From NCBI GenBank assembly GCA_017591395.1, contig WEDG01005044.1, forward strand, positions 62,001 through 126,000: a DNA stretch of 64,000 nt. Direction: 5' to 3'. Of this stretch, positions 26,601-38,600 are shown one piece after another (within the stretch, counting starts at the first letter, position 1; each line of letters opens with the position of its first letter). Source of the stretch: Schistocephalus solidus. Lineage: Eukaryota > Platyhelminthes > Cestoda > Diphyllobothriidea > Diphyllobothriidae. The notes below the pieces were generated by a model. That model was not told the origin of the DNA. It did not search any database and saw nothing but the letters and a program-made list of their open reading frames with translations. The translations under genes and the position numbers were made by a program.

Positions 26601-29600
26601 AATCTCAAGAGGTTTTTCCATCTTTGGGCAGTGCTCTGTTGGGTAAGAAGGACGCTTATATTTAGGTCATTTTACAAATTCCAGTTAAATATACAGAAAA
26701 GGCGAGTATTCGTAGTCTTGCCGGTCATTTAAGGTCAGCACTCAAAAGGCGGGTTAGTCCATAGGACTGTTTCACGCTTATTTTAGATAAGCCCCTCAAA
26801 GAGAATATACAACTTTTGATATACAACTTCGACGTACAACTTTTGATATACAGCTTTTGACATTCAATTAATATATAAATAGCTGTCATTCAAGCTTCCA
26901 TTAGCGTTGAGGTATGTAGTTTACAAGCTTTAAAATGATACTGACGCTGACTTACAGCCAACTGGCTTGCTTTAGGAAGTTTACGAATGGATAATCATCC
27001 CTACCAGAAACTGCGTTTATGAATTCGATGTGGTGGATTAAACAGTTCTTCGAATGATATCGCCTTTGCTGTGAACCGCTAGGAGCAGTAATAGAAGGAA
27101 ATGGATTATGGTTTTGGACCAAACTGTAGCGGCTTCCATTGGTTTTATTAGTGGAAGTTATATTTTCTAATGTCAACCTGTTCTTGTGCAGATTGATGGG
27201 GGCAAACTCTATGTTAGAGTATGGGGTTCATAGTTGAATTTCATTTGAACGTATGCAGACAGGGGTGCACTGCCAGTCTTGTCGAAATAACTGCACACCC
27301 TCTCCTACCACCCGAGAATTCTCAATGTCTATTGCAGTTTTGAGTGATTAAGACGCGTAAGTTGCATCCTTTCAGTTTACATTAGCTGTCCTTACTCATG
27401 AAATCTTATGGATTTCATGAGTTACGGCCCGTTACGCGAAATCAGCACACGCTGTGTGCACCAAAGTTTTAACATCCATAAAGAATTGATCGTTAAGAAA
27501 ATTTTGGGCTTCTTGTAGTTTACAAATAAATATTACATTTTTCTAGAAATACTAATATTTTAGAAAAGGTACGCTCCAAAAAGGTGAAAAAATTGATTTG
27601 GTTGAGTAAACTGAAGTTTGAAGTGTAAAGGAAGCCTGTCCAAGCAAATAAATGAGTGAATAAAGTAGCAAAAGTAGAATAACGTTTGAAAATAGTCTTT
27701 TTCAGAGTTTTATACTTATATTTTTAGCTAGATTAGGGGCGACGGAGGGCAACGAAGTAGGACGAAGTTCAACTCCACCACGTTTCTCATTTTCTTCAGG
27801 GGCTATGAGTCTGAAAATTATTTTATTCCTTGCAAGACGCATGCATGCTTTGGCAAAAGTGGACTTTTAACTCTATTTCCTGCCATCTTTTGTGTGTTCG
27901 TTCTTTTGGACCTTTTAACAGATGAAGATTTCGATTTTTGGTTAGTCTCCCCGTTTGATAACTTTGAGAGGGATATTCTGAAGTTGTGGACATAGTAAAA
28001 TCCTCTTTACCCTTTCAAACCTACAGAAATGCCTACATTCAAACAATGGTACCGGATGATATAACTGCAGATTTAGCGAATCTTTCGTTTCTAAATCATC
28101 CGATTTATGCAAACTGGGTGCATAGGTAATAACTCCAGCTGCTTTGTACAGCAACACAACTGTTTTATTGTTATTCCCTTTTGTTGCAAAACATTCTCTC
28201 TCATTAGCTACATTAGCAGCAACCATGGTAACGTTTCATATAAGCGCGCCATTTTGGCAGTTAGTATTCAGTTGACCTCATAGACAAATCACATTAATAA
28301 CTGCTCGCAGTTGAACATCAGGTCATGGAATTTGATTTCCTTACAATAAATTCTACTTCCTTACACCAAACTGACCATACTTGCATTGTAATCCTGAATT
28401 TAAAAAATGCTATGCCTCTAAATGAGGAGAAATACGGGCCTGGTTGTTGACATGATGACTGGTGACCAAAAGTGAATAAGATTAACTGGTACAGTCCGCC
28501 GTGGATGGCTACACTGTTGAGCACTCAAAAAATTTGAAAATGGTTTTAAGGAAGTAGAACGCTGTCAGCATTTTAAACGAAAGGAAGAAAGCGCATTTTA
28601 ACGTGTTTATAAACACTTCACACAAGCTAAGAGCAGGAAAAATAAAAACGTACCAAGAAATAACTATAAGACTTACCGAGCGCGTTGCAACAAAACTTTC
28701 CATCAGTGTACTTACGTAGACACAACTTCTCCGAAAACTCACTCCCGAACATGCCACCTGCGGAGTCACGTGGTTATCACAACATCTACCAATTATATTA
28801 ATCGTCTTCTATGGTCTATCAACATGTGCCTTAGTTTACCATAGTGTCTGAAGCACTACTGTCAGTTGTCTTTTCCATGGCATCCTCAATAAGAAATGAT
28901 TTAAGAGGTTTTACTAGGTAAACTAAGAGAGCTCCTCGAAAAACTGAGTCAATTCATGAAAGAGCAAACAGACGTTAATTGTTTGATATTGCCTTCGATT
29001 ATTTAGCCAAGTGATAATGCCACTTTAATTGATTTTCATAGTTGCAAAGGGCTCACGCGAAAATGGAATTTCTTCATAACTACCTCGATATGCACTGTCC
29101 TCAGATACTGCTAGGCTCAACTGGGTTGAATATAACGTGTGCTCCTCCAATCCGTTCGTGTGTCATTCGTTATGATCTATGTTCAACTGGAATACGAAAA
29201 CAGCCATTTAAAACTTAGGAAAATTGTTTAAGGGCCAATTAACGCTATGGGGCCAACTGCGTAGCCGCAACCGTAGCCCCAGCTATCGATTAATAGATGC
29301 TGATTTCAGGTACTTTGACCTCGCCCATCTGTTTTCGTTGGCTCCAATTGTGAAAAACTCGGCGACCTCGGTAGGATTCGAACCAGCAAGTAGAAGGCTT
29401 TAGTTCAGCCAACTATCTAGCTAACTGAGGTACGAGTTCCCCACCTTGAGGCGTGTTTTTCATCACACTGAGGTTAATTTACCCGTTCAGCCTGCCGCAA
29501 CGTATGGAATCGACCAATTCTGATATAGTAAGCTGAATGCCCAAGTAAGATTCCCTAAGAAATTGTCAAGAACCCACCAGATTACCACCAGGCAGAGTTA

Positions 29601-32600
29601 ATTTGTAGATAATTTTGGCAGATTTGAATAATTCATTGGATCCATTTGTAAAAAACTCGGCAGCCTAGGTGGTAATCGAACCCTTGCCAGCAAGGGGAAG
29701 GATTAAGCACAGTCAATGCTCTAGCCAACTAAGCTACGAGGCCCCACCGGGAGCATTGACGTTAATCACACTTGGGTCACTGTTCCCACTGGGGGCCTGG
29801 TAGCTCAGTTGGCTAGCGTGTTGGCTGTACTAAAGCCTTCCTATTGCTGGCGTGGGTTCGAATTACACCGAGGCCGTCGAGTTTTTCACCTGTGGGTCAA
29901 ATGAATGATTCAAATCCACCCAAATCCTCTTTTTTATTGTCTCTAATTTTAAAAAGCGTGGGATTGCGTCCACTGTATTTTCACGGATGGCAGCATCTTT
30001 TACCCAGAGGCTGCTGATAAGTGTCTTTAGAATTATATTCGGAGGTGCAGGCAATAAAAACTACCATCGGTCATCTAGACGAAGCGAATCAGCCGTGTCC
30101 AATGCTCTGTTGCTGCTTTCTTTACGGACGTGCACCTATCCACTCAAATACAGCCGCAGAACATACGCGCTACGCTGCCGACCACAGCCCCGCACCCTGT
30201 TAAGGGCAGCAGTTAGGCATGACTTCACACTAACGGTAGGCGTCGTGGTCCCGTCAGCGGCTGCCACCACCGCCTTAATAAGCTGTTCACAACTCTGTTA
30301 TAAGACAAATCCACCTTTCTGGGTCTTCCTTCTTCTCATCCCGCTAACTGGGTCTTAACCTACTAATTATCGCGATCGAGGTGCGCTCACTCTCTATGCC
30401 CTTATAAACTGAGACCTCAGACATGATTTTATGAGCCTTATCTTGCATCCGCAAAGTGTGCCACTAAAATAAAGCTGAACGTTTTCAGGAATTTCCAGTT
30501 TTTTATATTTTATAACAATATTCGGGCATCCTTGGTTCACCTATGAACAACGATGTGTTTGCGGAGCGAGCAGAAATACAGGTAATTCTAAAAAACCACG
30601 GGCGCATAAAGCAGCCCCTCTTTTAAACTCGTGATCTCTTTATTTGTGGCTAATGTGCACTGTACTAGCTATCTTAAGGCAGCAAAAGATTTGACAGAGG
30701 AAATAAACACACCCAAGTGGTCCTAGAAAAATCCCTAGGTCAAAACCTACTGCATTAGCAATTTTATCGCTTTTAATCAACCCTACTTATGCATAATAAG
30801 TACGAAATCAACTTCTTATGTTCTAAACAGGGAAGGAGAAATCTAAGCTGAAAATGTTTGCAGAGCCTTCTGTGTGATCGGCTTTTTACTCGCTTTAAGT
30901 TTTCTACTGTAATAACCAGTGGTGCTGAGAGTAATTCCAGTTTTCAGATAGTCTTAAAAATAGTCTGCTACTACAGTGCATAATTCTTTGCTCGTTTTAA
31001 CAGATCGTGAATAAAGGCGATCTTACGTTGGATATGAGGTTATATAAGAGGAGTAGGGGTCAATAATAGTACATTGTTCTAGCAAAGTCATCTTCCTCGA
31101 TAAGCGCATATCCGATTATTCCTATAAATTACTATTTAGCATGTTCGTATCGTACTTTGTATCATTTGTAAAACAGGACGTTTATTGTGCACGATTTTTA
31201 AGACACATGCACTTGGTATATACAAGCCCATAGTTGGAGCATTGGCTTCACCGAATAAATTTTAAAAAACAGACACGACAGAATATACGACCGCTAAGAG
31301 CAAAACATATAAAAATTTTACTTATTTGATCCATGTAATTTGTTAACCTATTAAACCCTTCGTCTGGAAGACCAATGATACAAACATTTCTGTTTCTTTT
31401 CACTTTGATTTTTCAAGTCCTGTATAACCACAGAATGCTAAGGGACGCGCAGCCACTTGCTTTCTAAGCAACATACTTCAGTAGTAGTAAGTAAACTGAT
31501 GGTTCCTTATTGGGTTCGTTAGTCGATTTTCAAGCTTAGCATATTCCCGGAAGTCGTCCATCAAGAAGCTTGGTACTCGTTTCAATAGTGAATGTTGCTT
31601 TCGCGTCTGGGTTTCATAGGATCAGTTTTATCAATTGATGCAACAGGAAATTCAAATTGATTATGACGCATCGTTGCTTCAAAAATCAAACTTTTCAATT
31701 CGCTTTATCCGAAAGTTCTGGAAATTTCAAGTATGAACTCATTCACAACTGAACCAATGGATTACAAATGCGTTTCTTAGTTTTTAATACACCGTCTAAA
31801 GGTGCATGTCAGTAGTTCTGAATTAACCGAAAATTTAATTTATAACATTTTTAAAGTACGTTTCGGATATTTTATCAGAATCTTCTTGCTGACCGCGGTG
31901 TCAAAGATAATGGATGATGCCTGGTTGAGTAAAAAAGCAGCCTGGTAGTGGATAGGACAATACGTTCAACACATGTTTGTGCTGGATATCAGTAACAATT
32001 TAGTATTTCCAACGTTTAATAGTCATGCATTTTCCTAGTTTATATCTTTTTATCAGCCAAAAAACTCAATAAAATGGGAAAAATTTTAATTGAAACTTTA
32101 AATGAACTCTGTCCCTTCTTGTTGTTTCCAGGCAGCTTCATGACGCCCAGAGTCAGATTAGCAGTTTGAAGAGGGCTCAACAGATGGATCGAAAGAAGAA
32201 CGCACAATTCTTGGACGAAGCCCGTCAACGAGCGGACAATATTCAATCTGATGCTGAAGTCTTAAAGGTTAGTTTTCTCCTTTAAGATCTTTCATTGTAT
32301 TATATGGGCGGGTAACTGAAAACGGGGAAAACTGGCAAAGGTTTAGAACGTTCATCAACGAATGACCATATTCCCGATCTAAACCGGCAAAATAACCAGC
32401 CCACGGCTCAATGTTGAGACCGTTGGACATGTGGTCAACAGTTCGCGAGTTTAAGCCTCGGGTGGTACACCACCTGGGGTTTGTTATGACCAACTGCTGA
32501 TGGCTAGTGAGCCAGAAATGGCCATTCCAGTTTGCCTTGTTTTTGTAACCAAAGTTAATCTGCCTATAATCCTTCTTGCTGTGAGGCTAATGGCGGGGCT

Positions 32601-35600
32601 CGAGAACGAACCCCAAGACAGAAGGGGACACGTGAGTCCCGTAAGCGATCGATTAGCATTTATTATCGAGAGTCGCAAATTTTTGTCAGTTTGAACTTGG
32701 GTAGGTATGCTTCAGAGAGAAAACTGTGTATTTTATCCAAATCATTGTTATGCGACTCATGCATTTTTCGGATTCACAATTGCCAATCCCTTTTTCCAAT
32801 ATCATATGGGTTTTCGTCTGGACTAGACAAATGGGCTTTATATATAAGTCCTTGAATGATTTACGGTATAGATATGATTTGAACTAAAAGATCTTGATTT
32901 TTATGATACAACCGACTCAGCTAACCTGAACAAACCACGACTGACAAGAATATGGCTGGGAGAGGAGCTAATTACTCCCTGACTACATTAATTGGCTCGG
33001 TCCCGACCAATTACTATTCTCCGTCGTCAACAATATCTACATTTCAATTGATTGCTAAACCGCACACAGGCACTGTGTAAAATGTTTCTACTGGATCTTT
33101 TTTTATTGCTTTTCTCAAATAATTAATTTGTCTCACTTGTGAAAAACTCGGCGGCCTCCATGGAATTTGAACCCAAGCCAACGAGAGGAAGGCTTTAGTA
33201 CAGCCAACGCTCTAGCCAACTGAGCTAACTGGGTCAAGTTACCCGCACAGCCTGCTGCAACGTATCGACACCAATTCTGTCACAGTAAGCTGACTAAGCA
33301 AACAGGATTTCCTAAGCAGTCAATCTAAAATCCACCAGATGACTACCAATCACAATTAATTAGAGGGCCCTAATAACGTGTTAAGCTTGTTGACAAGATT
33401 GGGTACGCATCAGTGAATCCTTTTTCGTATTGGCTACTTGATAATGCACTGAACCGTCACTCTCTCCCCCATCCTTACAATCAGACCACCGTCCGAGCCG
33501 GTCAGTTTTCTGATGCGTAAGTGGGCGCAACTGCTTGTGACCTCGTTTACGTGTACTACGTACACGACCTGACCCCCAAAATACAAGCACCAGGATTTCA
33601 CACAACAGGTGGTTGAAAGGCTCACATATCACGTTATGAAGGGGCTATCGCAGCCTTATTCTCAGACGACCGGTCAGCCACTCCACCCAACACATATTGG
33701 ACTGATTGTGAGGGTTGAGTGTAATTGTCATTTGACAACCTTACAACCCATGGCGCTTATCGTCCCGTGATATTCTCAAGCTCAGATCACACATGCAATA
33801 GAGGAACCACATGGAGAAGGAGCCGAGGATTATACTTGCCTCTCAATCAGCTATGCAGACTGACAGCATGTTTTTTGTGGTGATTCGTGTGATCGTGTGA
33901 GGTGCAGTGGCTGATGAGGAGAGATGTAGTGTTGTGGTATAGCCGGCGTTGTTCTAACGCAGGTTTTCATGGAGACGCATGTGACTTCATAGGCCCAAGC
34001 GTTGTGTGAATGTGCGTGGGCAGTGCGGACAGTTGAGTCAAGTGCGGCGGGTGTATGTTTGCGCTCCTGGCACTGGTTCGCCGGCCTCTGTGCGACGGAT
34101 TTGCAAGTGACCGATCAGGCCGATGCGTAATGTACATGTGCGGTGATAATGAGGACAAGATAGGTTGGAAGGTGCTGAGACTGCGGGGGCTCTGCTGCTG
34201 ATACTGGTAGTCGAGCTCATGGGAGGACTATGGGAAGTGTTTATGGGTGCGCAAGATGTGTTGGCATCGCGGTGGATTCCGGTTTTGTGGATGCGCATGT
34301 GACCGAGCAGGTCCATGCGATGAGGGAATGCGCGTGGGCAGTGAGGGCATTGGAGGCGGCGGTCTCTGCTATATGTTGGTGCTACAGGCACTAGTTCGCC
34401 AGCCTCTGTGCAAAGAATTTGTAAGTGACTGACCAGGCCGATGTGTGATGTGAATGTGCGATCGCAATGACGACAGGTTAGTACCGACATACAAACATGC
34501 TAACATACAAACATTAGGAAGTTTGAAATGCCTATTTCAGATCTGTTGGGTTTTCTAAATTAACCATAACCCAGCGCAGTTCTGGGAAGCGGTGGGATTT
34601 AAATTTTTATCTAGCTTGTCGTAGCGATTAACGTCCCACCGCTTAGGACACACTCTCATTCTCCGATGTTTGCAAGTGGGAATATACAAAGAGACAGCGC
34701 ATTGCCATTCATCCATCTAGGATATTGCCAGATGGAGATTTTTTTTCAAATTAAGACTGCATCTAGCATTCTAAGCACCTGAAGTTTGCGTTAGTTGGTC
34801 TGCCTGCTTGACGATGTTTATTCCTGCTTGCACTTCAGTGTGCTACTGACGGTGAAGGTGCCAGACGGGTGTCCGCAGGAAAAGCAAAATATGCTTATGC
34901 CAGTCTTGTACTCAAGCTTGCACATTCCATATCACTAGACCTGCTAGTCCTTGAGGATGCAAACTACCTGAACTTTGAGGTTTCCTGTCTGCCGTCAAAT
35001 CGCACTGAGAATACACAGTACACCCTACCAACAGTACCTATTAGCTAAAAGCTCAGACGATTTTCACCAATAGTTTGCGGCTGCGTGGCACCACTGCTAG
35101 AGGTTCGGCTAATCGGTGAGTATCCCAGCATTCCCTGTGGGCTTTCTGACAGGAACTCCAGTTTCATACTTGCTGCTTTTTAATTTCTTGCTAGGGATGC
35201 CTTGTATGGACGCCTTAACAGGACGCGGAAATATGTAACTCCCCGCCCGCTTAAAAAAGTGACTATACGGTAACTTTCAGGGAAGTTAAAGATACCCGGG
35301 CCTTAACGCTAAATCTTACCCTAACATAAAACTAAACTGTCACCTTAACTGTAACCCTAGCCCGATCCTTAATCTGAATCCCATAGTTAATGCGATAAAA
35401 ACCTTAACACAGCCTTAGTACGACCCTTACTCCAACTCTCACCTTAACCTCAAACTTGAACCTAACCCTAAACATAATCATAACCCTCACTTTACTCCTA
35501 AACATTATTTCCATTGAATTTGGTGTAAAGCCATATTTATTGTGGGTGATTCTTTTTCTCGTAAAAGGCGGCCGTACAAGGCATCCTTACCAACTTCTTT

Positions 35601-38600
35601 ACTTCAACCCGACTTACTCCAAGGTAGTGCTTACTTTCTGAGGAAATTGAAAAATTAAAAGTTCAGAATTTGTGTATTTACCAGAAAACACGTAGAGAAC
35701 GCTGGGAGACCCATAAGTGAATCGAAAACTTCACAGCTGTCACATGCAGCGGCAGAATGCCGGGGAAACACGTATCTAGGTTGGTAGCTAGCATTTGTTC
35801 TGCCAGCATGGTGTATCGTGTAACACCAATATGAACTACGAATTGCCTGTTGGCAGTTTCATGAAGTAAACATGGTTTTCGCGCTGTGGCTGACAGGCTG
35901 TGGCCCTAATATTCACGCCAACTTTCTGTCTGCCATATAGAGCATGGATCAAACTGCTTCACTCCAACTTGAGGAGTAATTTTCCAGGAAATTAAAAGGT
36001 TACAATGTTAAAAGTTGGCTCGTAAGATCCTTACAATACTTCACGTACAAAATCTCCCATTTGTAATTTTCGCGCAGAATATGATGTCAGAGAAGGAGGT
36101 TCGCATCCGGGAGCTTGAGCAGGCCCTACGAGAGAGCGTTCGCCTCACTGCCGAAAGAGAGGCTCATGTAGCCAGTAGGGAGGATTCGACTCGCCAACTG
36201 GAACAACAGGTGGGACCCTGATAATACCTTGTTTTTTTTGAAAAAAGTGTTTGGTTAGCCCCTTTGTCAAAATACTTCGAGTATAAAGAAGTCCATCTCC
36301 GCTCAACACCCCTATTCTGTTCTGTATATTTGCGTTGAAGTAGAAAATAAGCCTCCTTGATGTGGAAAAGTGTAATGAAAAGTACTCGGAGTGGTAACGC
36401 AGACTTCCAGTGCCTGCATTCGGCGTTATCCTTGGAAATTAGAGAAATTAGGTTGGCAGGATGAGGTAACGTAAGAATAGGCAACCTCAGATTTATAGGC
36501 TGTGCAAGAAATGTAAGGTTTTTATTAAAATATGCACGATAAAGTTTCAATTATTACACTTCAACGCAATATAAACAGGCATACTTAGCTTAAAAGAGAC
36601 CCTTAGCTTAGTAGTGGGCTTCTCCCGCAGATGCTAGGAAATAAAGACAGGAAAACAGGCTTTTAAACTGTGTTTGCCTGTTTGAGTTCTTGCAGGGCGT
36701 GCTGAAGAGACGTCGAATTTATTTTGCTAATTCGATAGACAAGTATTAATATCCAATTTTCCTGTCCGGAACTACTTCGTTTCTTTACCTTATTTCTCTC
36801 ATTTTCTTATAAAAGAATGATAAGCGTCAGAGAAGCATTATCCGCAAAGACTATGGAAGCTGAAATGGTTTCTTTGAGCTAAATTGCAGTTACTAGTTGG
36901 CCATACCAAGATGCCCAGGGGTGTATAGGTACTAGTTAGGGGTAGCACCACACAGATAGCATTTGTTCGCTCCAATTGTCTCATACAGGTAGTGAATGCT
37001 CCTGCGGCCGCCTTTAACAGGTACCCAACTCTCATCTGTGTCTCCTCGAAGTTGGGTTCTTCCCAGCGGCCACTACCCGGGCAATCGTCATGACCGGTGT
37101 GCTAAACCAGGTGAGGGTCTCGGGTGTTGTGTGTGCCTCCAAACCCGGTATGCCTGACTCCCGAACTTCCCACCTCCCCCCTCTCAAAAAGTCCTACGGT
37201 GGGGGCGACAGCAACCCCGTAGGCGGCCCAGGCTAACTCGGGTCGTTCTCCCACTAAAACAAAACCGTGACCCATAGTGGAGTTCGGTAGCCGTCTGGGA
37301 TATCCGAGCAGCCCTATTTAGGACAGCACTGCTTGCCTCCTCGCGGAGGAAAAGGCTAGAAAAGGTGCCCTAAACAAATGCTGGTTATCATGTCTTCTGC
37401 AGCCAGCCGTGGCACAAAGATCGCAAAATACGCGGTCGTAAAACTCAAACAAACAACTATACACCCCCGTCCCAATGCCCCTCGCCATACTCTTCATGCT
37501 GCTCAGGTGAGTCCTCTCACACTAGCAGCCTGGAAAGTTCGTTCCCTTTTAGACAATCCTAGGAGCAACCGGCCGGAACGAAGGACGGCGCTAGTCGCTC
37601 GGGTGCTGGCGCGCTACAAGGTGGAAATTGCTGCTCTCAGCGAGACCAGATTATCTGAGCAGGGTCAGTTGGAGGAGGTGGGTGCCGGCTACACCTTCTT
37701 CTGGAGCGGCTGGCCAAAGACAGAGCGACACGACGCTAGTGTTGCCTTTGCCATCCGGAACGACATCGTGGGACGTCTTCCCTGTCTGCCGCAGGTTATC
37801 AATGATCCCCTGATGAGCCTCCGTCTGCCTCATCGGGGAGACCAGTTCGCCACTATCATCAGCGCCTACGCTCCTCCAATGACGAGCTCTGATGTGGCGA
37901 AGGACAAATTCTACGAGGACCTGCACGCCCTTCTGGCGACTGTGTCGAAGGTGGACAAGTTAATTGTCCTTGGTTAATTTGAAGCCCGCGTCGGGACGGA
38001 CCACGTTGCCTGGCAGGGAGTGCTTGGTCCTTACGGTCTCGGTAGCTGTAACGATAACGGCCTCCATCTTCTGCGCACGTGTGCGGAACACCGTCTCCTG
38101 CTGACCAACACCTTCTTCCGCCTTCAGATGCGGGAGAAGACCACTTGGATGCACACTCTGTCGCGGCATTGTTAGCTGCTTAACTATGTTCTCGTCTGTA
38201 GGCGAGATTGACAGGACGTGCTGGTAACCAAGGCGATCCGCGATGCCGATGGTTGGACAGATCACCACCTTGTCATCTCCGAGATGAGGCTCCGAATGCA
38301 ACCCCGACGAAGGCCCCAAGGTAAGAGGCCGCCATGTAAGTTAAATACTATTTTATTAAATTTGCCTGTTCACTGTTTTGATTTCAGCAACCAAATAACC
38401 GAGAACCTAGAGAACCTGCATGCTCCAGCTAATAATTTTACCGTGGAGATACGATGGTGTCAACTGCGAAATGTCATCCAGTCCACCACCTCGAAGTCTG
38501 CGGACGCGCACGCCGTCAACACCAGGACTGGTTTGACGACAATGACGCCGATATCAGCAACTTACTGGCGGAGAAGAATGGACTACACAAAACCTACATG

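Larger units (their letters stand above)
23538..32131 (+). other. ERC intron 7
   Basis: 8.6 kb phase-2 intron. Mostly AT-rich sequence. It contains the short dispersed repeat (25850-25985), a 14-bp tandem repeat (26805-26862), a perfect hairpin (27394-27422) and the tRNA-derived SINE cluster (29290-29935). No gene was recognised on either strand. Confidence 0.65.
32268..36077 (+). other. ERC intron 8
   Basis: 3.8 kb, repeat-dense: the short dispersed repeat (32500-32680), a SINE (33130-33371), an L1-Zf 3' fragment (33457-34485) and a MITE-like unit (35193-35588). Between them no gene was recognised. Confidence 0.65.

Noticed and set aside
29789..29880. Functional tRNA gene
   Set aside because: A- and B-boxes are good, but the acceptor arm pairs poorly, the sequence has SINE-specific flanks, and related copies recur in the window.
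32484..32694. Mirror 64-codon open frames on both strands
   Set aside because: They fall on the short dispersed repeat, and copies elsewhere do not keep the frame.
34038..34490. Host C2H2 zinc-finger transcription factor
   Set aside because: The fingers match the retroelement tail and are followed by its 3' UTR; the frame is broken and one finger lacks a cysteine.
35300..35510. True telomere or chromosome end
   Set aside because: Units are degenerate and irregular, enclosed by inverted repeats, and flanked by ordinary intron sequence and ERC exons on both sides.
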